Below, one piece after another: positions 22,573 to 32,409 of a stretch of 64,000 bases of DNA. This DNA comes from Incurvaria masculella. Lineage: Eukaryota; Arthropoda; Insecta; Lepidoptera; Incurvariidae. Positions within the stretch are counted from its first letter, which is position 1, and each line of letters starts with the position of its first letter. The translations under genes and the position numbers were made by a program. The notes below the pieces were generated by a model. That model did not search any database and was not told the DNA's origin. It worked only from the letters and a program-made list of their open reading frames with translations. The stretch lies in contig OX335641.1 in the NCBI GenBank assembly GCA_946894095.1, positions 18,804,501 through 18,868,500 of the forward strand, given 5' to 3'.

Positions 22573-23569
22573 GATTTCCCGTATTACATTTTAACAGTTC
22601 ACTCTAAATACGACTGTTTCCGTTTCAGAGAATAGGCCGTAAGATACATTTCTGGCAGCTAGGTATTAGGTATTACCGGAACCTGTGCCGGAACATTTAA
22701 TAATGTTAAAATAATAAATAATGAAAATCAATGTAAACTTGCTTTTCTATTTTTTTTGTAAACTTAAATAATTAATCGTATCTTACACTGTGAATATATT
22801 AACCAATAATAAAACCATGATAGTATTGGAGAAATTGCTTCCATTGCCAATAGGAGAATATAAGTTTTATTTGAAAATTTCCCCGAAATAAGTGTCAAAA
22901 CCAATAAATATGTACGTAATTTAATATTTCAAACATTATTACAATGAAACTTTATTTCAATGCGATTAAACCTGACCAACTTTACGAGCTAAGCGTGCGT
23001 TCTTCCTTTGATTCTCCATCCATCGATTTTACCTGAATCGGTGTTTTTTTACCGAAAAATCCACAAAGATGGCGTCGACAGTGTGGGTGGCGCGCAATAT
23101 TGTCTAATTAGTGACGGATCACTTTTTCTTTAGTCAAAATAGAGACGTCGGCGGCACGCAGAGAGATTAGCATGCGAGACCAACCCAGACCCAATATCTA
23201 CTTGGGAACAACAAAAAGCTGTGTACACAATATCTGTATGGATTAGGAGTGGCGGCTGCGTTTGTGCGGACACGCTCGTGCGTATTCAAAATACGCCATT
23301 GCGATTGTCACAAATCGATCTCATTGAAAATTTAATACCGTCGTTGTTAAAGGAAGACAATATTCTTCGAAACTATTTACGATGGTTTATCGGAAATATA
23401 AATTATATAATGATATTTTTAAATTACATGATGATTCAAAACATTGTTATTATTCAAGTTTCAATTTAAGTTTCAGGGCTGTGTCTTGGACCCTTATCCA
23501 TGAACGTTGTAGATTAATTTGGAGCTTTATTATAAAAAACAGTATAGGCATATAAATAATTTTGTATTG
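22573..23569. other. Stretch without recognisable gene
   Basis: AT-rich, with an 82-codon plus frame (23221-23469) lacking motifs. Confidence 0.45.
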
Positions 23570-23984
23570 CTCGTAGCCCGGGGGCCCGGCGACTTGTAAT
23601 CCATTCCAGAGGTCATGGTTCGATCCCCGCCCCGTCCATGGACCACTTTCTTTCTCTTGCTGAGTTGGATAAGTTCATTTAGTTACGAATAAGAGCTGTT
23701 CCATCGTTCGGAATCCACGTTAAACTGTGGGGACCTGTCTCTACTAGATGGTAGGGTTAAGCCCGCTCGGATAGATACCATCATATTGGATGTAACTATG
23801 GTTGAAGCGGCAAAGAAAAATTGTTCGTGTTTTTCATCCAGTTCAGTGAAGCCGTGCTCATAAAGGGAAGGCCCTGGCATTGCACCTCATTCCTTCGGAA
23901 ATATGGTCAGTTGGTCTAATATCACGACGGTAGTGAGTGCTATTAGCTATCCCATGTCCGGTTCCATTAATAAAAAATAAAATT
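23570..23984 (+). mobile_element. SINE S, full-length, tRNA-like head
   Basis: Head 23570-23640: CGTAGCCCGGGGGCCCGG (weak A box) and GGTTCGATCCC as B box. Then the shared CTTTCTTTCTCTTGCTGAGT linker, GAGCTGTTCCATCGTTCGGA, GGTAGGGTTAAGCCCGCTCG, AGTTCAGTGAAGCCGTGCTC, AAGGCCCTGGCATTGCACCT, and an A-rich tail with TAATAAAAAATAAAA. It lies directly upstream of the RTE relic. The 65-codon minus ORF is a SINE shadow. Confidence 0.85.
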
Positions 23985-24004
23985 AAAACAAACTGAATCG
24001 AGGG

Positions 24005-24612
24005 TATGACGGGAGGAAAAATCGTTATCGACGGAGAAGTGATCGAACAGGTTGAAGAGTACGTATATCTCGGTCAAATTCTGCGACTTGGTAGACAAGG
24101 ACTGAGTAAGGAGGTTGAGCGACGGTTTCAACTGGGTTGGGTTGCCTTCGGAAAGCTTAAATTCGCTGGGATCTGACCTTCCGCAAAATTTAAAGACCCC
24201 CAGTTATGACGTACGGGTGTGAAAAGTGGACTCTGACGGTCGCCCAAGGTTGAAAGTTGCCCAGCGAGCAATGGAGCGAGCCATGCTGGAAACATCGCTA
24301 CGGAATATGGTTCGTAACGAGGCAATCCGCCGACGTGACAAAGTAGTCGACATTAGACACCGGGTGGCTAAGCTCAAATGGGCAGTGGGATGGTTACGTC
24401 AGCCGAAGAGACGACGACCGTTGGAGTAACCGTGTCCTACACTGGCGGCCGTGGACAGGAAAACGTAGTGTGGGAAGACCACCCGCCAAGTGGGACGACG
24501 ACATCAAGTGTGTCGGCGGAAAGCAGTGGTTGCGAACCGCTGAGGGCCGGGAGGACTTGAGAAAAATTGGAGAGGCGTATTTCCAGGAGTGGACGCAGTG
24601 AATACGCTGGCT
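24005..24612 (+). pseudogene. RTE-clade LINE reverse-transcriptase C-terminus (relic)
   Basis: Readable blocks: GGKIVIDGEVIEQVEEYVYL then GQILRL (24017-24090), LSKEVERRF, then LKVAQRAMERAMLETSLRN with VRNEAIRRRDKVVDI and VAKLKWAVGW (24226-24429). After a frame change come WRPWTGKRSVGRPPAKWDDD, KQWLRTAEGREDL and EAYFQEWTQ ending at TGA (24599-24601). This series (YLG, AQRAMERAMLG, WRPWTGKRSVGRPPARW, W-R-A-DR-WR--GEAYVQQW) is the usual RTE C-terminus. Several frameshifts and stops kill it, and the catalytic RT core is absent. The end TGACTGACTGAAACTGAG may be its 3' tail. Confidence 0.85.
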
Positions 24613-25424
24613 GACTGACTGAAACTGAGTTAGGGTTGCCAATTCTGGCTCTTGTGAACCAAACATTCGGCCTCAGATTACCCAGTGGAGGTTCACTAAT
24701 GTCGAAATTGGTTTTGTATTCAGCTATAGACATAAGACTTTAGGCACGCAGACAGTACGAGTTGCAAGCTGTTGTTCTTGCTATTGGCAGACCCTAACAC
24801 CTTCTATTCGAGTTATTGAGATTTCGCACTATGATTTCCTTCACCGCTACTCTATACACATTGGTGTTGCATGAATGCACTTAACGAACTCGAAACTGCA
24901 AAAGAATGAATTTGTGTACGCTAATCGATTGTCGAATCAATGCATCCTCAAGACAGAAGAAACGTTACCCAATCCTGTAGTTGGATTTGAACAAAACAAA
25001 ATCCAAATATAAATACCCTTCTATGATAACTTCTCGCTCGACTCATCGACGACAAGGGTGTGAACTGTTAACGCAAATACTGTCGTCTCAATTAGTGATC
25101 CGACAAATGTGCTACATCTAATTTAGCTGCCGGAATGTGACGCGGCGCGGAGACGGAGTCGCGCGGAGGTGTGTGGTCCGCTGCCACCGGCTGGATCCGG
25201 ATCCGGAGCGAGGAATTCGGGTGATTAGTGGACTCGCTCCACGCGCGAACACACGCCAAAACTATACTTTAGCTCTCATTATATCTTCTGTGCCATTAAG
25301 GAACGGCCGACGAGAGCAAGGAAGAATTCCTTAGCGGGAGCATAATTTGTCATCTACCTTATGTATATGGTTGGGTCAGTCGTTTACTGTATGTTCCACC
25401 ATATAGGCTTGCTGCAATCACTTC
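24613..25424. other. Stretch without recognisable gene
   Basis: Includes a GC-rich patch at 25135-25330 with a doubled BamHI-like palindrome (GGATCCGGATCCGG, 25192-25205). The plus frame 25137-25334 has no recognisable motif. Confidence 0.4.
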
Positions 25425-25757
25425 TTGGTTAGCGCTTTGAAACAAACAGATAATGCCAAAATTAAAACCGACCGATCTCTTTCATTTATTTGTATAGTCG
25501 GTAAAATGTGGGATGCGCTCCCCCTGCCGGGGTATTTCCCCCAAAGTACAACTTGGGATCCTTCAAATATGGTGCAAGGAAGCACCAGACCGGCCGGCTT
25601 GGTTTTCGGGAACCTCGCAAAGTTCGAAAGCCCATGGGCGTCGTCGGGCACCTCTCAAATGAGAGCGTGCAGTACGCCACATTCCAAGCTTTCCAAAGAA
25701 AAACATCGTATCGGTGCAGAGGAGACAGGGGAAGTTCATGATATTTCTTGGCTGTAG
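25425..25757 (+). pseudogene. LINE ORF2 C-terminal relic (family L-C, copy 1)
   Basis: Frames around 25440-25740 read DRSLSFICIVGKMWDALP, then (other frame) AGVFPPKYNLGSFKYGARKH, then AKFESPWASSG. This corresponds to the RS-F---LWNALP--VFP--YNL-FK pattern of a non-LTR ORF2 C-terminus, broken by frameshifts. Closely related sequence is at 37005-37277 (+), 40620-40870 (-), 45530-45605 (+) and 57425-57472 (+). All share AAAGTTCGAAAGCCCATGGG and CGTCGTCGGGCACCT. Confidence 0.6.
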
Positions 25758-26134
25758 TGCCAATCTTATTAAGTTCATAGATATTACTGTGTCCATACAT
25801 CCAACTGGGTGGCCAGGATTCACGATCTAATCACTGCATCCTTCAAATGTTCGCAGTAATTATAGGAATGCTAGTTCACCATGAACGTAATCATTAGTGG
25901 AGTGATTCCTCAACTTCATCTACCCAAGCAGAATGTCTCTACGTGTGGGCTAAAGTATTTCAGTGCCGTGTGTGGTATTACAGGAATCGATGGAATTCAT
26001 TGCGGCTCTTTTGATGTCGAGAGAAGTGTTAATGATTTCACGGGTACGTTCAGTCAAACAGTCTGCTTCCGCCGCCACCAGCACGTGTTGATGTAGTAAC
26101 TACCATTAAAATATCTGGTAAATACGCACGTTTA
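25758..26134. other. Stretch without recognisable gene
   Basis: Ordinary sequence. A 71-codon plus frame (25881-26096) has no known motif. Confidence 0.4.
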
Positions 26135-26175
26135 CGGGGCTGGTTACAAAATCGTGGCCTTTGTAACCAGCCCCG
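26135..26175. repeat. Perfect 16-bp hairpin
   Basis: CGGGGCTGGTTACAAA (26135-26150), a nine-base loop, then its exact reverse complement (26160-26175). It is much more GC-rich than its surroundings. It could be a foldback remnant or a structured RNA element. Confidence 0.75.
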
Positions 26176-26233
26176 CTCGCGTGATATGCGATTTCATAAA
26201 AAAAAAATTAAGCCTAAGTAATCTTTCTCTTTT

Positions 26234-26529
26234 TAGGGTTTGTACCCAAATGGTTCCAACCGACCCTATTACTAAGCCTCCGCTGTCCGTCTATCCGACC
26301 GTACGTTTGTTATGTTAGAGGGCTGTATCTCATTAACCTAATAGGTAGGCAGCTCGGTGGGCAGCTGAAATGTTCACGGAGTGAGTATTTATTTTGTCGC
26401 TATAACAACAAATAGGTAATATTAAAAATTATAAAAAATATAACAAAAAACGTGTTATTTTGGTGTTAAATCATGTACGATGGCACTGAACCTTTCGTGT
26501 GCGAGTCTGACTCGTACTTGGCCGGTTTT
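26234..26529 (+). repeat. Lepidopteran-type dispersed repeat L1 (copy 1)
   Basis: Starts TTTTTAGGGTTTGTACCCAAATGG, passes CCCTATTACTAAGCCTCCGC, TGTCCGTCTATCCGACCG, GGGCTGTATCTCATTAACC and CGCTATAACAACAAATAGG, and ends GTGCGAGTCTGACTCGTACTTGGCCGG. The same layout recurs at 49300-49566 and 54597-54860 (plus) and at 28996-29159 (minus, 5' part). I recall this repeat as very common in moth and butterfly genomes. Its class is not settled here. Confidence 0.75.
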
Positions 26530-26602
26530 TATGTAACGGGACATAGAAAGCACACTCACCGTCATGACATAAGCATAACACATTCCTTTCCTAAGGATTT
26601 GG

Positions 26603-26712
26603 GTGCCATGCCAGGACCTTCCCTTTATAAGCACGGCTATGAACTGGATAGCATGACACCTAATTTATTGGTGTATGCGGTTTGTTGGGCTAATACCATG
26701 ACAGTAGATGTG
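26603..26712. mobile_element. SINE S fragments joined head to head
   Basis: 26603-26650 is minus-strand SINE body (GGTGCCATGCCAGGACCTTC, CTTTATAAGCACGGCTATGA). 26651-26712 is plus-strand SINE 3' body (ATGACACCTAATTTATTGG, TGTTGGGCTAATACCATGAC). The two meet without spacer, so an inversion occurred within the element. It lies just downstream of repeat L1 copy 1. Confidence 0.65.
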
Positions 26713-27960
26713 AAAAGGAACCAATATATTTGCGGTTTTCATTTAGATTGTGTTTGCTAAATATAAATTTTGCACAGATTTTATTTATTTTAGTTCCCAT
26801 AAAAAAATTTAAACCCAACAATAGTCAAATTTCTATCCTTTTGTGGGCTTCAAGCTTCCTAATTTAACTGTTTAGGCATTCAAGTGAAACAACTTTACCT
26901 ACATTGAATGTCTACCGTCGTATACAAAAAGTAAATAAGCGAGATACTAAAAGCTCGTTTATCTGAAGAGGCTTGTCCCACGATAAAGTTAACAAGAGCA
27001 GACGCCATCTTATTTCGCTAAGTGGTGGTGTCGCAGTGTTTTGGGCGGACCCTTTGCCCATTTCAGATATCAATCTTCGTTTCAAAGTTTTCCCAAAAAC
27101 TCGAGAAATATTTTGATTTTTTACCACAACCCACAATTTTGGGTGCAGCTTTGGGTGGCGTCTGCTGCGCCGGTGGTGGTCCTCTTACGTGCTTTTTAAG
27201 GGTACGTTTGCTCCAAAATGTTTTTTAATCGGCGATACTGAGACTTACGCACAGTTTGTTAGAACTTTTTTAACATTCGGCGCCGGCCCTTTTTTTGTAG
27301 GCTTAAACATAAATCTTAATCGAACAAGATTGTCCACTTTGATTACACTTCCGGATATCACTTTGAAGCATATTTAGTGAACACAGACATACTTTCGATA
27401 TTCTATGGCCCTTGAGTTTATTTTATAGAAAACTCTAATACCACAACAATAACCAAGATGTGATTATTTACCCAACCGCTATTACCGTAGCGCTACCGAA
27501 CTTACCCAACAGCCTCTTCATTAGACCATCGACAATGTGAATAAAGCGTTAAAGCTAGCGAAAGGTACGAGCTTCGAACACCAACGACGCTGCGTTCAGA
27601 ATGCAAATCATTTCTGCTCGAAGTGAGCTCAAGTGGGACGCTGGCTACAGCGGCGGGGGAGGGTGGAGGGAAGGGACGGTCCGACCGCGCGTGTGTTCCA
27701 TTTTGCACACAAATTAACGATGCGAACAAGTAAAAACGTTAAATGTTGAACATTCCAAAAAGTGGTTGGTGCTGCGTATTTGTTTTATCGACATCGATAC
27801 AATTTTATTTATGCCAAATCGTCCGAAACCAATCATTTATTAATTGGTAAACCATGAGATGTATTTAAAAAATCGACGATTTACTTAAAGTGCATAATAT
27901 TAGCTCATTAAATTACGATTACTAAAGTAACTTATTCATCTTAGTTCAGCACGGCTTCAT
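26713..27960. other. Stretch without recognisable gene
   Basis: AT-rich on the left. A GC-richer part at 27480-27720 carries a 75-codon minus frame without motifs. Two short plus frames (27022-27228, 27189-27377) are Gly/Phe-rich but unassigned. Confidence 0.45.
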
Positions 27961-28113
27961 TTATTCCGGGAGGTCACTACATTTTTAGTCACGATAAGGT
28001 AAATGGCTGAATCTGGGTTCACGTGTTAGAGACCTACCCTCTAATGCTAAATATGTCGTTCTGCCTGCGCCAAGTGGTTGCGTTATCTAGATTGGCTATA
28101 TGAAATAGATGTT
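27961..28113 (+). repeat. Dispersed repeat X (copy 1)
   Basis: Begins TTATTCCGGGAGGTCACTAC and includes CACGATAAGGTAAATGGCTG, GGTTCACGTGTTAGAGACC and GCGCCAAGTGGTTGCGTTAT, ending AAATAGATGTTGG. It is closely similar to 45937-46096 in the same orientation. An inverted relative lies at 28321-28506, so this pair may be arms of a foldback of about 550 bp. Confidence 0.65.
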
Positions 28114-28320
28114 GGTATGCACCTGCTGAGGAATATACTGATTGTCTAGAAACATTGATACCTATTAATTATACAACAATAACCAGTCGGTTTTTTAAAT
28201 ATACCTAAAGTTATATCTGTAACCTAAATCGCCTATAACTACGAAACGCAAACAGAGATTCGTTCAGTTTTGGTATTGATAAGCAAGTTTGTACTGATAC
28301 TTTCATGATTCGTTATTTGC

Positions 28321-28506
28321 AGCCATTTACCTTATCGTATATATTTTTTGGCACCATACTACTTTTTCAGGCGCCTTATCTACGTAACGCAAACACTTGG
28401 CACAGGCAGACTGACACATTTAGCTTCAGAGGGTTGGTATTTATCCTGTGAACCCAGTTTTAACCAATTACGTTATCGTTACCATTTTTGTCGCGACCGC
28501 GGGGCA
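28321..28506 (-). repeat. Dispersed repeat X (copy 2, inverted, diverged)
   Basis: On the minus strand it reads CGGTCGCGACAAAAATGG, CTGGGTTCACAGGATAAATA, CCAACCCTCTGAAGCTAAAT and GTGCCAAGTGTTTGCGTTAC. An additional AGCCATTTACCTTATCG (28321-28337) is the exact inverse of a segment in copy 1. A 68-codon plus ORF here is a by-product. Confidence 0.55.
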
Positions 28507-28616
28507 GATAAAACAACAAAAACAAAGATATTTTTAGAAACCCCGGCAACTTAGGAGCCTACAGATTGACATAGGTTAAATAATAAAAAAACGGGCCAAG
28601 TTCGAGCTGCCTACTT

Positions 28617-28994
28617 GTTTTTTTTTTTTATGTGACTGGACATGGATGGCTAATACCACAAGTTCTGTCATGGTATTAGCCCAACACACCACATGGGAAC
28701 TAGGTGCCATGCCAGGACCTTCCTTATATTGCACGGCTACATTGAACTGGATTGAAAACACGGACAATTTTCATTGCCGCTTCGACCATCGTTCATCCAA
28801 TGCGATGGTACCAACCCGGGCGGGATAAACCCTACCACCTAGTAAGTAAGGAAGAGAACCTACAGCTTAACGTGGAATCCGAACCACGGCCAGCCTCTCT
28901 CAACGGTCGAATGGTCACCCATCCAAGACCAGACCGGACCCAGCGTTGCTTAACTTCGGAGAGCGATCGCCGAAGTGTCGCGCCACTGGGCCAC
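28617..28994 (-). mobile_element. SINE S with 5S rRNA-like head
   Basis: On the minus strand the 5' head (28994-28913) reads CCCAGTGGCGCGACACTTCG, then CTCCGAAGTTAAGCAACGCT, then GGTCTTGGATGGGTGACC. This follows the 5S rRNA gene interior (CCGAAGTTAAGCA-CG--GG...TTGGATGGGTGACC). After GGCTGGCCGTGGTTCGGATT it joins the standard SINE S body (GGTAGGGTTTATCCCGCCCG, CGAAGCGGCAATGAAAATTG, TGTCCAGTCACAT) and a tail of about 11 A. The body is nearly identical to 10553-10758. Confidence 0.85.
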
Positions 28995-28995
28995 C

Positions 28996-29159
28996 GAGGC
29001 ACGGTTCATGAGATACAGCCCGGTGACAGACGGACGGACGGACGGACGGACGGACGGACGGACGGACGGACGGACGGATGGACGGACGGACGGACGGACG
29101 GACAGCGGAGGCTTAGTAATAGGGTTCCGTTTGCACCCTTTGGGTACGCAACCCTAAAA
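28996..29159 (-). repeat. Repeat L1, 5' part, with expanded GACG microsatellite
   Basis: The minus strand starts TTTTTAGGGTTGCGTACCCA and runs through CTATTACTAAGCCTCCGC. It then enters a GTCC tract (29103-29028, about 18 units, one GATG interruption) and ends at ATCTCATGAACCGTGCC. There it directly abuts the head of the 5S-like SINE in the same orientation. The short CCGTCCGT of other L1 copies is the seed of the expansion. Confidence 0.8.
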
Positions 29160-30429
29160 ACAGTCAATTTTCGAAGTTGACTTCAAAGATCGATGGCAAA
29201 TAATCGGAAAAAAAAGTTTCAGGTTCTAAAATCTTTGTCCATCAAAGTCTGTGTCTTCATAAAAATTTTTCACTTGCAAATATCCGCAAAATCATTATCG
29301 ATAACATATATCTCGACCGACCACTAAAATAGCATTATCTCTAAACATCGGAGGGTCTTTGATGTATGGCCGATTATTTTGAATGCTTTCGGCGGATCCG
29401 CCGCCAGACACTGATCTGTTTGTGTAAACAAATCCTCTATTAGATTTTTCAAAATCAAATGTTTTCGTTTTGGCTTTAGAAATCTCCCTAAATCATCAGT
29501 CGTCCGTGCGTATCTGTAACCGTGAGCGAAAATATTTTACGGGAATATTTAATTTTACATGCGCATCTTTTTCTGTTTCCCTGAAAATGTCAGAAACATC
29601 CGACATTAAAGTTTGTTTGAACGCTTCATAACATCCGTTCACTTGGGTGTAGTTTTAATATGTGCAAATGTTTCAAATTGGTCGTTTATATCAACAGTCA
29701 ACTTTTATGATTTAACACATATTATTTCTTTAACATAAACATGATGTGTTGGCCAAGTATTTACGTATACATGCAAACCGACATTGATAATTGTATGGAT
29801 CTAATATTATTTAAGCTAATTCCGAAAAGCAATAAGCGTACTGTATTGTATTTAATTTCGTAAAATTGTTAGACAAACTTCACTCAGATAGGTATTTTTT
29901 TCTTATTTTAAGGCCTAGATAAATTAGCATTTATTTAGGGCTTACTTACAATTTCGGTCTTATTAAACTGGGCACATATATAAAATTATGTATCTATAGA
30001 ATTCCGCCCGCGTTATATAGCTCTTTAAAATCATTGGAGCATATAAATACCTCAATACCTTTAATAGTTACTCTTCAACTAGTTAGTGCTCAAATTTTTT
30101 TAAACAAATTAATTTAATTATTTTGGTTTACGGATCGACGAAACGCTCTATTGAGTCCAAGGATGTCAAAAAGTATATACTGGGGACTGCCTTCCCATAG
30201 GGGTTACAGTATTCTATTACCGGCATTACTGTAATTTGTACAGAAGAAGTATAGTTGCGCCACTAAGAAGAACCTTTGCAACGGTATAGGATCCTCTTGT
30301 TTGGCCTGGGATTCAATGAAATGTCAAAAACCCACGTCTTTAAATATATTGTATCCTAGTCGCTTAAGGTGATCAAAAATAGGTGAAATGTCACTGGAAG
30401 TCTGCTAGGAACGGGACTAGGCAGACAAA
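29160..30429. other. Long AT-rich stretch without recognisable gene
   Basis: No frame above 60 codons with any known motif, and no repeat that I can assign. Confidence 0.5.
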
Positions 30430-30530
30430 ACACACCATTGCTCCTTGCGACCTTGGGAGGAATGACTTACCACTCAGCAAGTAAGAAACCTACAGTATTG
30501 CATGGAATTCGATAACACGGTGAGCCTAAA
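30430..30530 (-). mobile_element. Highly decayed SINE S fragment
   Basis: Contains CAAGTAAGAAACCTACAGTA and TGCATGGAATTCGATAACAC, matching the CCTACAGCTTTACATGGATTCCGAA segment of minus-strand SINE copies. The rest is too diverged to align by eye. Confidence 0.4.
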
Positions 30531-32357
30531 CGGTCCCCTTCTATCGATTTGTGTTGAATTTACTTATATTATTGATTATTTATTTGATGAATTTCTTAAT
30601 AATTAATAAATTATTTCTGTTCTTATGTCTGATTATTTTATATTACACTTTTATTCTCATTATGTTAGTGACGCATTTACAGGGACGCATTTAGTGAAAG
30701 TTTCCAAACGTGACATTTCAATAAAGTACGAAAACCATTTGGTTGCGATCATAGTCTGCCACTTAAAATCAAACAAAAATCGGAAATATAAACGGGGTTG
30801 GTTGATACTTTGTGGTCATTGCCTGAATTATTGCAGGACATGAACGCATACATGATGTATATCCAAATAAACGAGAACTAGACTAACTTACGGAACACAA
30901 TAATGCCGAAAAAAAAACATTATGGAAACATTAAATACAGACATCAATAAAATGTGTCCATGAAAACATGATAATAATATATGCCTATATCAACGTCTGA
31001 AAAACATCTTACACATAAACCTAAAACCTAAACTCCCTTTGAATTAGTATCTATGCACATCATGAATTAAAAATAAAATAACCCGAAGTACATCTGAAGA
31101 AAAAAACGTCGAAAATGATAAATCGACACTTGCGAGAAAATGTAGAGCAAGCAGCTGCCGCACATAGTGCTGGTTGAATGACTTAACAAGTTACATCGAA
31201 ATTCATAGAACTTCGCTTGCTTAGCTGTGCATCTACTTTTAGTTAGGGCAGTGTCAATCTCTAGGCACACATAGGCATACCGTATGTGTTTTACATTATA
31301 ATAGATTAACTAGAAGAGTAGTTAATCTATGAAATTATAAATGACAGTTACGACATTGGTCTTCAATTTACTATTTCGTACTTCGTTGCTACGTTGGCTT
31401 TTTTTATTTACGTTATTCTACCAAGTTTTTGGATTAATGATATTGTATGTGTGCAAAAGGTATTACTAATTTTATTTCTACATTATATATATATTTAGAT
31501 TTGAACACATATATTGGAACATGCCTACCTAAGTGAATTTTCCCCAAAACATAAAACACAACATCTTAATAGTTTCTGAACAGGAATTATGTAATATCCT
31601 GCCACGAATAGCTGTTGCAACGATTTCTAAAAGTAACCATAGCAACTAAGCTTGACTTGCGTAGACAGCGTTGACGATTTCGTCGAGCTAAGCAGTCGAT
31701 TAAAGTGGTATGAATCTGTTACTGCCATCAATGGATAACCGCACGTTAGTGTCATACCGCGTCCGAATAGAAACATAATCATAAATAATAATATTATTTA
31801 ATGTTGGCACAATGTGTGAAGGTCGCTTTATGCTCAAACTCGCGCGCGGCCATGATGAAATATACAAAATAATATTGCCAATTTGTTACATGCGATTGAG
31901 CATTCTCAATGCAATTTTTGGCACCCTTGTTTATTTTGGTAACGGCAAAGTAAGGTCTTCCAGTTTGGTGTTTACGAAAATCAGTCTTATTATAGTGTTC
32001 GTTGAGGATTGATTCGCTTGATGTCACAGCGATGAAAACTACAACATTTACTTAGATGAAGACATTAGCGGCAAGTAAAGAGGGCGAATGCGGCATAAAA
32101 TGTGTTATCATTTATCATTATTCGACCCATGTGACTAGTGTATCTTTGCGTACATTATTTAATATATATATATATGTATTAGTTTTCGACATAATGTGAA
32201 TTATAGTAATCCAATTTAAATAAATAATTACGATGATTGACTTTGTGAAAATGACTGTATTGGACTACTACTGGAATATTAGAAAACTACATTTTGAGTG
32301 GAAAAAATCTCCCTAAAATGATCGTAAAGTCAAACTTATAACAGAATTGTAAACAGA
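30531..32357. other. Long AT-rich stretch without recognisable gene
   Basis: Short frames at 30625-30843 (plus), 31270-31067 (minus) and the overlapping pair at 31794-32027 show no motifs. A short inverted repeat (ATAGATTAACT/AGTTAATCTAT) lies near 31302. TA-rich microsatellites lie near 31484 and 32161. Confidence 0.5.
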
Positions 32358-32409
32358 ATAAAATAATTAACATTAAATAAATAAATTTATTTAATGTTAA
32401 TTATTTTAT
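32358..32409. repeat. Perfect 25-bp-arm AT palindrome
   Basis: The left arm (32358-32382, ATAAAATAATTAACATTAAA start) and right arm (32385-32409) are exact reverse complements separated by two bases. The palindrome is purely A/T apart from one C and one G, and is cruciform-prone. Confidence 0.85.

Noticed and set aside
25008..25045. TATAAATA with TCATCG as a promoter
   Set aside because: The spacing (about 37 bases) is too long for a TATA-Inr pair.
28752..29180. 142-codon plus ORF with TDGR repeats
   Set aside because: It reads antisense SINE and the GACG microsatellite.
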